DNA of 64,000 bases from Herpetosiphon geysericola (GTDB taxonomy: Bacteria > Chloroflexota > Chloroflexia > Chloroflexales > Herpetosiphonaceae), in contig NZ_LGKP01000035.1 of NCBI RefSeq assembly GCF_001306135.1, positions 434,001 through 498,000 on the forward strand. The letters run 5' to 3'. The translations under genes and the position numbers were made by a program. The notes beneath the pieces were generated by a model. It saw only the letters and a list, made by a program, of their open reading frames with translations, had not been told where the DNA came from and did not search any database. This document shows, piece by piece, positions 19,364 to 26,784 of this stretch (the first letter of the stretch is position 1; each line of letters starts with the position of its first letter).

Positions 19364-20035
19364 ATGATCAACCGTTTGTGGAATAGCTTGCTTGATCTCG
19401 TTTACCCGCCGCGCTGCTACAGCTGTGGCAAGGCTGGAACCCAATTTTGCTCAACCTGCCTCGCCGAATGTATTCCCCTGGCTCCTAATCAACGCCCGCA
19501 ACCTTTAGCTGCCGATTCGCCACTTGAACGCGCCTTGGGTATCTATCCATTTCAAGGCAGTTTGCGGGCTGCAATCCACGCCTTTAAATATCAAAATGCC
19601 TATCCCTTGGCCCAGATTTTGGCGCCGTTACTGTTTGAATTTTGTGCGTGGCAAGATGTTGTGCTAATGCCCGTGCCGCTGCATGGCGTGCGCAAACGTG
19701 AGCGGGGCTATAATCAAGCAGAATTATTGGCCCGTAATTTGGCCAAAGCTTGGCAATTGCCACTCAGCACCGAGCTTATACGGGTGCGCGCCACCGAGCA
19801 TCAGGTTGGCCAACAAGCCCAAGCTCGTGCAACCAATGTAGCCGGAGCGTTTGCATGGCATGGCCAACAGCCTGCGCCAGCCCATATTCTGTTAATCGAC
19901 GATGTGCTGACAACTGGCTCGACCTTTGAAGCCTGTGCCAGTGCTTTGCTTGCCGCTGGAAGCAAGGTCGTTGAAGGTTTGGCCTTGGCCAAAGCGATTG
20001 TTAAGCCTGCGCCGCCACATGATAGGCCTGAATAA
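19364..20035 (+). CDS. comF: ComF-family phosphoribosyltransferase-like protein
   Basis: 223 residues. It has an N-terminal four-cysteine zinc finger (CYSCGKAGTQFCSTC) and a PRTase domain with the PRPP loop HILLIDDVLTTGSTFEAC near residue 178. ERGYNQAELLARNLA is the ComF family signature. In competent bacteria ComF (GntX) supports handling of incoming DNA, and its reaction is uncertain. I take the ATG at 19364, as the 8-codon upstream extension overlaps the terminator. The last 35 bases overlap the convergent DUF5946 gene. Confidence 0.9.
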   Translation: MINRLWNSLLDLVYPPRCYSCGKAGTQFCSTCLAECIPLAPNQRPQPLAADSPLERALGIYPFQGSLRAAIHAFKYQNAYPLAQILAPLLFEFCAWQDVVLMPVPLHGVRKRERGYNQAELLARNLAKAWQLPLSTELIRVRATEHQVGQQAQARATNVAGAFAWHGQQPAPAHILLIDDVLTTGSTFEACASALLAAGSKVVEGLALAKAIVKPAPPHDRPE

Positions 20036-20438
20036 TCCTAGCCCAACGAAATAGCCGCTCAACCACACCTTCTGGCTGATCAGGCAGATAGACATCGGCA
20101 ATTGTCATGGCCCAACGCTGTAATTGCGGCTGGTGTTCAGCTTCTGGGCGCAAAACCCGCGTCGCTCCTGCATAGTGTCTGGCTGCTCGTTGACGTAATG
20201 TTGCGGTACTTACCCCATGGTCAAGATAATCGTTGAAGCCAATCCACAATCCTGCCAGCGCCGCCGCGCTAAATTGGGCTGGGTGTTGCAAATTGTAGCA
20301 GGCCACCACCAAAAAATGCTGGGCATGCAAGGCTGGATCAGTATATTCCCACGCGATTAACCCGCCTAGTTGCTCCCAACAAGTGAATCCTTCGACCTGC
20401 GGCGCACCACATTCGTCGCACATCTCGTTAGTTGGCAT
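20001..20438 (-). CDS. DUF5946-like protein
   Basis: 145 residues. The N-terminus has a CDECGA-type Cys motif and a later Cys (GFTCWEQLGGLIAWEY). An LVVACYNLQHPAQF stretch follows, which I recognise as the DUF5946 pattern. No function is known for the family. ACGAGGTGAG precedes the ATG. Its 3' end overlaps the 3' end of comF by 35 nt, and its 5' end abuts a promoter for the divergent acetyltransferase gene. Confidence 0.75.
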   Translation of the reverse strand: MPTNEMCDECGAPQVEGFTCWEQLGGLIAWEYTDPALHAQHFLVVACYNLQHPAQFSAAALAGLWIGFNDYLDHGVSTATLRQRAARHYAGATRVLRPEAEHQPQLQRWAMTIADVYLPDQPEGVVERLFRWARIIQAYHVAAQA

Positions 20439-20460
20439 GGCTCACCTCGTTCGGTATAAT
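20432..20460 (+). promoter_or_regulatory. Promoter for the GNAT gene
   Basis: TTGGCA (20432-20437), 17 nt, TATAAT (20455-20460): 11 of 12 consensus bases with ideal spacing. The -35 overlaps the first codons of the divergent DUF5946 gene. Confidence 0.75.
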
Positions 20461-20537
20461 CAAGCGATAGCATAAGCGAAAGCAAATGTAGCAACATCTG
20501 CCAAATGATTGATTAGCAATAGAGGAAATGCTTGCCT

Positions 20538-21092
20538 ATGCAGCGTGCAGTTACCACCACCTATCTGCAAATGCTGGCGGAGAGCGAGCTTAAACCAAGC
20601 TCACGCCATGATCCAGCCTTTGGCTTTGCGCAAGTTCAGCGCATCAGCCCTGAGCTGAATCGATTTTTCTACACTGCCGTGGGTGGCGAGTGGTTTTGGC
20701 TCGATCGGCTTAGCTGGACGTATCAGCAATGGCTCGATTATCTCAGCCAGCCCACAATTCAAACATGGCTTGGCACCTATCAAGGGATTCCGATTGGCTA
20801 TTGTGAATTGGTACAAGAGCCTGATGGCTCGGCCCAAATTGGCTATTTTGGCCTATTGGCGCAATGGCATGGCCAAGGTTTAGGTGGCCTGCTAATCACT
20901 GCGGTTATTCAACAGGCGTGGCAATTAACTAACTCGCGGGTTTGGGTGCATACGTGCACGCTCGATGGCCCAACTGCTTTGGCCAATTATCAAGCGCGTG
21001 GCTTTACGATCTATGCCGAAAAAACTGAGCTAGTCGAGTTGCCAAACCAAGCTCCAGGCCCATGGCTTGGAGCATTGCCGCAGTCGATTTAA
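20538..21092 (+). CDS. GNAT-family N-acetyltransferase
   Basis: About 184 residues. The acetyl-CoA loop is visible as AQWHGQGLGGLLITAVI near residues 110-126 (Q/R-x-x-G-x-G/A type). The C-terminal GNAT motif is ANYQARGFTIY. The N-terminal region DYLSQPTIQTWLGTYQ is typical of the AAC(6')/RimI-like fold. The start is either the ATG at 20538 or the TTG at 20532, which has GAGG at better spacing. Substrate unknown. Preceded by a consensus-like promoter and followed after 19 bp by a lipoprotein gene. Confidence 0.85.
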   Translation: MQRAVTTTYLQMLAESELKPSSRHDPAFGFAQVQRISPELNRFFYTAVGGEWFWLDRLSWTYQQWLDYLSQPTIQTWLGTYQGIPIGYCELVQEPDGSAQIGYFGLLAQWHGQGLGGLLITAVIQQAWQLTNSRVWVHTCTLDGPTALANYQARGFTIYAEKTELVELPNQAPGPWLGALPQSI

Positions 21093-21111
21093 TCATTGAG
21101 AGGAGCGCATT

Positions 21112-21834
21112 ATGAAACCATTTCGTTGGCTGAGCATCGGCGTTTTGTGTAGCGTATTGCTGGGTTGTGCCGCAACTGTGCAACCAACTGCTACTCCAAC
21201 CACAATGACTAATCTGCAAGAAGCATGGCACCAATGGCCTGTGGTCTTGACCGATTCGTTTCGCGATAATCGGAATAAATGGATGGCTGGCCCTTTTCAA
21301 TATGATAATGCTACTGGCAGTATGGATGTTGGTCCAGAATTATATCGAATGGAGATGAAAGGAGGTGATTCGTTAATTTATTCATCAGTGGCCGCAGAAT
21401 ATATTGTTGATAGAGAAAAAGGTTTTTACGCAAGTATTGATGCAAAATCTTTTGAGAAGGTACATGATACTTATGGGCTATTATTTTTATCTCAGGCTAT
21501 AGATAATAGTGTGACAATAAATAAAGCTACAAATTTTTATTATTTTGAAATTATTGAAGATTGTTATCGCTTGCTCTATACTAATGAGAGTGAATGGAAA
21601 GAAATTATTACCTTAACAAGTTTACCCGAAAAATCGCAAAAAGAGTTTAATCGTTTAGCAGTTGTTGTCAAAGACAAAACGATTATGTTGCTTTTTAATG
21701 GCCTCTATCTTACCGATATTGAGGTTGACGATTTGCTGAAATTGGGAACTATTGGCGTGATATGTGGTGCTTATGGTGCTAACGTAACTCAAGTTTGCGA
21801 ATTTGATAACCTTGAAGTGCGCAAGCCTGAATAG
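21112..21834 (+). CDS. Lipoprotein, AT-rich, function unknown
   Basis: 240 residues starting with a lipoprotein signal (MKPFRWLSIGVLCSVLLGC, lipobox LLGC) and a short Thr/Pro linker. The mature part (LTDSFRDNRNKWMAGPF, FYASIDAKSFEKV, VVVKDKTIMLLFNGLYLTDI) resembles a concanavalin-like beta-sandwich domain of the DUF1080 type. That assignment is weak. From about 21300 the gene is markedly more AT-rich than its neighbours (TTATTTTTATC, AATAAATAAAGC), suggesting a different origin. GAGGAGCG lies about 6 nt before the ATG. Confidence 0.75.
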   Translation: MKPFRWLSIGVLCSVLLGCAATVQPTATPTTMTNLQEAWHQWPVVLTDSFRDNRNKWMAGPFQYDNATGSMDVGPELYRMEMKGGDSLIYSSVAAEYIVDREKGFYASIDAKSFEKVHDTYGLLFLSQAIDNSVTINKATNFYYFEIIEDCYRLLYTNESEWKEIITLTSLPEKSQKEFNRLAVVVKDKTIMLLFNGLYLTDIEVDDLLKLGTIGVICGAYGANVTQVCEFDNLEVRKPE

Positions 21835-21882
21835 TTGACAGCTATGCTAGAGTAACGGGGATTTTGTTTGGAGGATGCAGTT

Positions 21883-22281
21883 ATGGCTGATCATGCTGGG
21901 TTGATGATTCTGATTGCGGGTCCCTATCGTTCGGGCACTGGCGATGATCCGGCTAAAATTGCAGCCAATGTGCATCTGATGGAATCGTATGTGTTGCCCT
22001 TGTTTAATGCTGGTCATTTGCCAGTGCTTGGTGAGTGGCTAGCCTTGCCAATGGTCGATTTGGCTGGCTCTAAGCGGATTGGCGATGCAACGTTTAATGC
22101 CATATTTCACCCCATTGCTGAGCGCTTGGTGATTCGTTGCGATGCAGTTTTGCGGGTTGGCGGCCCCTCACAGGGCGCTGATCAAATGGTTGAATTGGCG
22201 AAAACCCATGGTCGCCAAACCTTCGCGCGCTTGCAGGATATTCCAAACTGTGGCGAATTGATCGATCCGCAAGATTATTAG
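21883..22281 (+). CDS. DUF4406-like protein (deoxyribosyltransferase-like fold)
   Basis: 132 residues. MILIAGPYRSGTGDD near the N-terminus and AVLRVGGPSQGADQMVELAK near the C-terminus resemble the nucleoside 2-deoxyribosyltransferase-like superfamily, DUF4406 branch. The LPVLGEWLALP segment fits. The ATG at 21883 has GGAGG at 8 nt, and an upstream TTG (21868) does not. Enzymatic activity is unproven. It ends 11 nt before the methyltransferase gene and may be cotranscribed with it. Confidence 0.7.
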   Translation: MADHAGLMILIAGPYRSGTGDDPAKIAANVHLMESYVLPLFNAGHLPVLGEWLALPMVDLAGSKRIGDATFNAIFHPIAERLVIRCDAVLRVGGPSQGADQMVELAKTHGRQTFARLQDIPNCGELIDPQDY

Positions 22282-22292
22282 GAATACAAGCA

Positions 22293-23099
22293 ATGAGCGC
22301 AAACACCGAATGGCCTGAATTGAACGCCCAATCGAATGCTGCTTGGGAAGCCAACGCCGAATATTGGGATAGCTCGATGGGCCAAGCTGGCAATCGCTTT
22401 CATTTGCAATTGGTGCGCCCTGCAATGCTGCAATTGTTGGAGCTACAAGCAGATCAGCACATGCTTGATGTTGGCTGTGGGAACGGTCTATTTGCGCGCC
22501 ATTTGGCCGAATTGGGGGCAACGGTGCTGGCAGTTGATGCCAGCCCTAGCCTGATCGAACGTGCCAAGCAGTATCCTAACCCTAGAACGCTTGAATATCA
22601 GGTTGTCGATGCGACAAGTTCTGAGCAGTTGCTTGGCTTGGGCGTTGCCAGCTTCGATGCGCTGGTTTCAACGATGGTGCTGATGGATTTGCCAACGCTT
22701 GAACCACTATTTCAAGCAGCAGCCAAATTGCTCAAGCCCCAAGGCCGTTTTGTACTGGCAAGCGTGCATCCATGTTTTCAAGCACCGCACAGTCGCAAAA
22801 TTGTCGAGCAATTTGAAAATGAACAGGGCGAGGTTGAAACTCGGGCCCACATTCAAATTGGCAGCTATCTCACACCTGCCACTCATCAAGGCGTTGGGGT
22901 CGTTGGCCAACCAATGGCCCAATGGTTTTTTCATCGCTCGCTGGCCAGCTTGCTTGGGGTGGCGTTTGTAGCGGGCTTTGTGCTTGATGGCTTGTTAGAG
23001 CCAAGTTATGCGCCAGATACGCCGAGCACGCATCCGTTTTCGTGGGCCAATTTTAGCGAAATCCCCCCAGTTTTGGTGTTGCGTTTACGCCTAAGTTAA
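22293..23099 (+). CDS. Class I SAM-dependent methyltransferase
   Basis: 268 residues. Motif I is MLDVGCGNGLFARHLAELG near residue 56, followed by the acidic loop end VLAVDASPSLIERA. Post-I and motif III-like strands (FDALVSTMVLMDL, PQGRFVLASVHPCF) are present. The C-terminal part is variable, as usual, and the substrate cannot be deduced. Short spacing to the preceding DUF4406-like gene suggests one transcript. No terminator is obvious in the 120 bp that follow. Confidence 0.9.
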   Translation: MSANTEWPELNAQSNAAWEANAEYWDSSMGQAGNRFHLQLVRPAMLQLLELQADQHMLDVGCGNGLFARHLAELGATVLAVDASPSLIERAKQYPNPRTLEYQVVDATSSEQLLGLGVASFDALVSTMVLMDLPTLEPLFQAAAKLLKPQGRFVLASVHPCFQAPHSRKIVEQFENEQGEVETRAHIQIGSYLTPATHQGVGVVGQPMAQWFFHRSLASLLGVAFVAGFVLDGLLEPSYAPDTPSTHPFSWANFSEIPPVLVLRLRLS

Positions 23100-23168
23100 T
23101 TGACTACTAATGCTAATGAGGGTCGAATATCCAAAATCGCATTACAATAATGCTAGTCTATTGTGTAA

Positions 23169-23225
23169 AAGGAGCCTAATGATGATGAATTACGAATAGC
23201 AATGCGTCGTGAGAATGCTGCATGA
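23169..23225 (+). pseudogene. Possible antitoxin remnant upstream of the PIN-like gene
   Basis: An open frame of 18 codons (KEPNDDELRIAMRRENAA) ends in a TGA that overlaps the next ATG as ATGA, the arrangement usual for antitoxin-toxin pairs. An in-frame TAA lies just upstream and there is no start codon except an internal ATG at 23202. It may be the tail of a truncated antitoxin gene, or chance. Confidence 0.3.
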
Positions 23226-23581
23226 AGGTTCGGTATCTATTTGATGAACATGTGTCTCTGCGGCTTAAAGAAGCATTATTACGCCATAATCGATCAATCG
23301 AGATCTTGGGTGTAGGTGATCATCATGAGCTAGTTTTTGGTAGTAGTGATAGAGAAATTTTAACATTTAGCGAACAACAACAATATATTTTTGTAACTCA
23401 AGACTACAACACGATGTTTACTCATATAACAGAGCATATAGCAGCAGGATTTCAACACTGTGGAGGATTGGTTATTCGTCCGTTAACCCCTATTGGTATT
23501 TTAGCTGCCGCTCTCTATGAAATTTGGTATTGTACAGATTTGGAAGATTGGAATAGTGTTATCGAGTGGATTCCACTTTAA
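23222..23581 (+). CDS. DUF5615-family PIN-like protein, probable toxin
   Basis: 119 residues beginning KVRYLFDEHVSLRL, with the acidic FDE of DUF5615 PIN-like proteins. A second acidic cluster lies at SSDREILTFSEQ, a third at FVTQDYNTMF, and the C-terminus has the ALYEIW helix. The family usually forms toxin-antitoxin pairs with a small upstream DUF433-type gene, but no intact partner is visible here. The gene is moderately AT-rich compared with its neighbours. It is convergent with a HAD hydrolase gene across a hairpin. RNase activity is inferred from the family. Confidence 0.75.
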   Translation: MKVRYLFDEHVSLRLKEALLRHNRSIEILGVGDHHELVFGSSDREILTFSEQQQYIFVTQDYNTMFTHITEHIAAGFQHCGGLVIRPLTPIGILAAALYEIWYCTDLEDWNSVIEWIPL

Positions 23582-23599
23582 AGGGTACTAAAAGATGAT

Positions 23600-23630
23600 A
23601 TCTCGCCCATCGCATTATGAGCGAGATTTT
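23600..23630. terminator. Hairpin between convergent genes
   Basis: ATCTCGCCCAT / ATGAGCGAGAT (one mismatch) with a 6-nt loop, followed by TTTTCCC on the plus strand. It lies between the PIN-like gene and the convergent HAD gene. Confidence 0.6.
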
Positions 23631-23637
23631 CCCAACA

Positions 23638-24339
23638 TTAAACCAACGACAATACATCGCGCAAATCGTGCAGAATTGGGCAATCGGCCTTGGCAATTCG
23701 CTTATGGCGATCGATCAAAGCTGCCTGCATGCCCACCGCGCGCGCTCCCAAGACATCTGCATAATAGCTATCGCCAATATGAATAATCTGCTCGGCTGCA
23801 ACCCCAGCCCGTTTGATCGCTAGCTGATAGAGGTCGGTCATGGGCTTGGCATAGCCTGCATCCGCCGAAATCACCGCAAAATCGAAGTAGGGCAAGAGTT
23901 TGTTGTAGGTCAAAATTGGGCGTAAACTGCTGGCCCAATCCGAGACGATGCCAATCCGAATGCCTTGGGCGTGCAAACTATCGAGGGTTTCGCGCACATC
24001 GGTGAAGGGAACCCAATTTTCTGGCTGCTCGTAGTGCGCGATCAAGCGAGCGCCAAGCGCCGCGTGATCAAGGCTGGGATCGATTTGATCGAACAAGTGT
24101 TGATAGAATTCGAGCCAGAGCGTGCGAATTGTGGCATCGGAACTCCAATCGGTATTATCGAGCGCGTGATAGCGCTGATGATACCAACGATTGGTGGCGC
24201 GGCGGGCATCGCGAATTAAACTTGGCTCCGCTTGGAGGCCAAATTCCTGCAAAACCTCGCCAATTAAATCGTGAGCATCAACTCGTTCGTCGAGCAAGGT
24301 AAAGCCAACATCAAAACAAACTACTGGAAAACGCAACAT
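23638..24339 (-). CDS. HAD-superfamily hydrolase
   Basis: 233 residues. Motif I is CFDVGFTLLD (nucleophile Asp9), with Gly where phosphatases have the second Asp. Motif II is IGIVSDWASS, the motif III Lys is in ADAGYAKPM, and motif IV is IIHIGDSYYADVLGARAVG. A helical cap (about residues 20-110) places it in HAD subfamily I. The DxG form of motif I lacks the usual acid/base Asp, as in HDHD3-like or dehalogenase-like members, so classical phosphatase activity is uncertain. The gene ends near a convergent hairpin. Confidence 0.88.
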   Translation of the reverse strand: MLRFPVVCFDVGFTLLDERVDAHDLIGEVLQEFGLQAEPSLIRDARRATNRWYHQRYHALDNTDWSSDATIRTLWLEFYQHLFDQIDPSLDHAALGARLIAHYEQPENWVPFTDVRETLDSLHAQGIRIGIVSDWASSLRPILTYNKLLPYFDFAVISADAGYAKPMTDLYQLAIKRAGVAAEQIIHIGDSYYADVLGARAVGMQAALIDRHKRIAKADCPILHDLRDVLSLV

Positions 24340-24362
24340 GGGAACCTCGGCTAAATAAAGAA

Positions 24363-24388
24363 GAGGGACACGGAAATTTCCGTGTCCC
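24363..24388 (-). terminator. Perfect palindromic terminator of the ferredoxin gene
   Basis: A 26-nt perfect palindrome of form AGGGACACGGAAA / TTTCCGTGTCCCT. On the minus strand it is followed by CTCTTCTTTATTT. It strongly resembles the lexA terminator palindrome at 4737. Confidence 0.8.
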
Positions 24389-24414
24389 TGTGTTTCAATT
24401 GGCGAAGTTTGGAA

Positions 24415-24648
24415 CTAACCGAAGAAATCGATGTTCTTTTGAGCGTATGAAGCCCATTGTTCTGGCACGCTGTCGCCTGAGAAGATTGCGCTAACTGGGC
24501 ATTCTGGTTCGCAAGCGCCACAATCGATACATTCGTCTGGGTTGATGTAGTATTGGTCTTCACCTTCGTAGATACAGTCAACTGGACAAACTTTGACACA
24601 GGCTGAATCTTTGGTGCCGATACATGGTTCTGCAATTACGTATGCCAT
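24415..24648 (-). CDS. 7Fe ferredoxin ([3Fe-4S][4Fe-4S])
   Basis: 77-residue electron carrier. The first cluster ligands follow C-x7-C-x3-C-x3-CP spacing ([17 protein letters not shown]), typical of seven-iron FdxA-type ferredoxins. The second is [12 protein letters not shown]. The longer open frame starting at 24723 is rejected because the ATG at 24648 follows GAAGGAG at 8 nt and matches the family N-terminus MAYVI. The small acidic tail [11 protein letters not shown] is typical. It is monocistronic with its own terminator. Confidence 0.95.
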   Translation of the reverse strand: MAYVIAEPCIGTKDSACVKVCPVDCIYEGEDQYYINPDECIDCGACEPECPVSAIFSGDSVPEQWASYAQKNIDFFG

Positions 24649-24723
24649 TGTTGATGCTCCTTCGCGCTGCGGCGATAACTTCATACTTGTTTTCTGAATA
24701 TAGTGTAGCAAGCTCCTCGCCAT

Positions 24724-25150
24724 GCTTCTGTAACTTTAGTCACATAATGAGAATGATTCTAATAAAGACGGTAAAATCAGGGTTTTTAGTCTATATTCAA
24801 GCAGTATTGATCCACGAAGCACACGAAGGACAGAAACCGCGAAGATCGCGAAGATCGCGAAGGTTGCGTTTTGAGCCACGAATTCCACGAATGGCACGAA
24901 TATGTATTTTTTTGCCACAGATTGGCACAGATGTGTAGAATTAGGTTCTCGCCAGCCCATAGCCTCATGCCCTGATCGCTGTCCCCTGACCCCTATTTTG
25001 ATTTCAGACTTTTGATTTCTGACTTCATAATTCATCCCTCATCCTTCATCCTTCATCACTACTAACTAGCCTCGTATCTATAGAAGTTGCTTGCCTCACT
25101 ATGCTACAATAACGCTGATTATGTAATTGGTCCTGCAATGAGGGTAGTCC
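24724..25150. repeat. 500-bp gap with dispersed repeat words and a promoter
   Basis: The gap 24649-25150 carries the repeat vocabulary in inverted orientation. Included are CACGAAGCACACGAAGGAC (about 24817-24835), a GCGAAGATC triplication (about 24839-24865), a TTTTTTGCCACAGATTGGCA word (24908-24927) and a CATCCCTCATCCTTCATCC run (about 25032-25058). TGCTACAAT at 25102-25110 looks like an extended -10 promoter for the following hydrolase gene. No protein gene is credible here. Confidence 0.7.
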
Positions 25151-26521
25151 ATGTCAACCTATGTGATCGACGGTCAGGAACTGCATATCCGCGATAACCG
25201 TCGCAATGCCCCTGTTGCCTTGTTAATTCATGGCTGGTCAAGCTCGTGGTTTACCTGGACGCCGCTGCTGCAAGCCTTAGGCACCCGCTATTCGTATATG
25301 GCGGTCGATTTGCCAGGCTATGGGCGGTCGCCTGCACCGAAGCATCCAATTACAATTGAATGGTATGCTGATTTGATGGCCAAACTGATCGAAGAAGCTA
25401 GCGATCGGCCTGTGGTGGTGCTTGGCCACTCGATGGGCGGCCAAATTGCCATGACCTTGGCGTTGCGCCACCCGATGTTGGTCGAACGCTTGATTTTGCT
25501 CAATCCAGTAGTGAGTGGCCGCTTATCGACCTTTATCAATTTATTTGTGGCGCCGCATATTTTGCTTGAACGCACCCGCTTGGGCGGTAAAATATTAAGC
25601 TACCTCGAAAATACTCCCTTGAGCTATATCAATCAGTTGATGAAGCCAATTTTATTTGCCGAACGCGCCGCAATTTCGCAACAAGATTACGATCGGATTC
25701 GGGCTGATGCTCGTCGGCCTGGCCAAGGCGCCGTGCGCGCTGCCTGTTACGAAGCTATGAAAATGGGCGATTTGCGCGGCAAACTCAAGCAAATTCAGCC
25801 ACCAGCCCAAGTTATTTGGGGCGCTGAAGATAACACTGTGCCTTTGCGCGATGCTGGCGCAGTTGCCGACGAATGGACGGAAGCTGATTTGCGCTTGATT
25901 CCGAATGCTGGCCATTGGCCGCATTTTGAGCAATACGAAACGACCATGCGCTATATTGCTTCGTTTTTGGGCTTGCCAATTTTACCCAGCCTGCCCAATG
26001 CCCAAGTGCAGCAACAACGCGACCTTGATGTGGGCGAAATTGCTCAGTTTCTCTCGAATACTGAGTTGGGTCAAGATCTCAGCGAAGCACAACGGATGCG
26101 GGTAGCCGGCTTGTGCCATCAACATCATTTTGCGCCCCAAGATATTTTGGCGCTTGAAGATTCAAGCGGCGACGAGCTGTTTATTGTGCAAGATGGTCAA
26201 GTTGATGTGCTGGTGCGTATCAGCAACGAACTGGGGATTGAGGAATCGCGGCGGGTTAATGTGCTGATGGCTGGCCAAATTGCTGGCGAAATGGCCTTAA
26301 TTCAAGGCAAAGGTGGTCGCCGCACTGCCGATTTACGCGCTGGTAAATCGGGGGCAACCGTGCTTTCGATCGATAGCCGCTACCTGTTTGCCTTGTTTGA
26401 GGATGATGCCTCGCTTGGCCTGAAGTTAATGCAGAATCTGGCTCGTTCGTTGGTGCAGCGGCTGCGAGTGCAAAATTGGCAATTACAACTGGCTGAACAG
26501 CGTGCTGAGGTGCATCGCTGA
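25151..26521 (+). CDS. Alpha/beta-hydrolase fused to a cyclic-nucleotide-binding domain
   Basis: 456 residues with two domains. Residues 1-280 are an alpha/beta-hydrolase: oxyanion HGWSSS, nucleophile elbow GHSMGG near residue 100, acid GAEDNTVP and base NAGHWPHFE near 260. After a short linker, residues 300-445 form a Crp-like cNMP-binding domain (DELFIVQDGQVDVLVR, then GEMALIQGKGGRRTADLRA in the phosphate-binding-cassette position). No DNA-binding helix-turn-helix follows. The arrangement suggests a hydrolase or esterase gated by a cyclic nucleotide. The substrate and ligand are unknown, and the cassette departs from the consensus. Confidence 0.88.
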   Translation: MSTYVIDGQELHIRDNRRNAPVALLIHGWSSSWFTWTPLLQALGTRYSYMAVDLPGYGRSPAPKHPITIEWYADLMAKLIEEASDRPVVVLGHSMGGQIAMTLALRHPMLVERLILLNPVVSGRLSTFINLFVAPHILLERTRLGGKILSYLENTPLSYINQLMKPILFAERAAISQQDYDRIRADARRPGQGAVRAACYEAMKMGDLRGKLKQIQPPAQVIWGAEDNTVPLRDAGAVADEWTEADLRLIPNAGHWPHFEQYETTMRYIASFLGLPILPSLPNAQVQQQRDLDVGEIAQFLSNTELGQDLSEAQRMRVAGLCHQHHFAPQDILALEDSSGDELFIVQDGQVDVLVRISNELGIEESRRVNVLMAGQIAGEMALIQGKGGRRTADLRAGKSGATVLSIDSRYLFALFEDDASLGLKLMQNLARSLVQRLRVQNWQLQLAEQRAEVHR

Positions 26522-26587
26522 TCAACTATTATGGTTTGAACAATCGATTTGACTCAGATATGTTTTCATTTGTTTATTGTGATCACC

Positions 26588-26662
26588 TTCCCTCCGCCCT
26601 GCCTCAAGGCGGAGAACGCAAGGGGTTTTCATCCCCCTGCACCGCCTAAAGCACGATTTGTG
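26588..26662 (+). repeat. Two-hairpin dispersed element, copy A
   Basis: The first hairpin is CTCCGCC (26592-26598) / GGCGGAG (26608-26614). After AACGCA comes GGGGTTTTCATCCCC, then CTGCACCGCCTAAAGCAC. The same architecture occurs at 56613-56690 (same strand) and twice inverted at 63.5-63.7 kb. Confidence 0.8.
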
Positions 26663-26713
26663 GACGTCATAGATCTAACGAGGTATCTGAAACTGTATTT
26701 TTCGTCTCGAAAT

Positions 26714-26743
26714 AAACGTCACTGTTTTACCAGTGGCGTTTTT
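26714..26743 (+). terminator. Probable terminator of the hydrolase-CNB gene
   Basis: AACGTCACTG / CAGTGGCGTT stem with a TTTTAC loop and a following TTTTCG tract, some 190 nt after the hydrolase stop and beyond the repeat element. Confidence 0.6.
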
Positions 26744-26784
26744 CGTGTACCATTTGGCATGAACTTCAGATTGCATGGTGCTGT

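Noticed and set aside
24736..25035. Small minus-strand frames in the gap after the ferredoxin gene
   Set aside because: They translate dispersed repeat words and lack ribosome sites.
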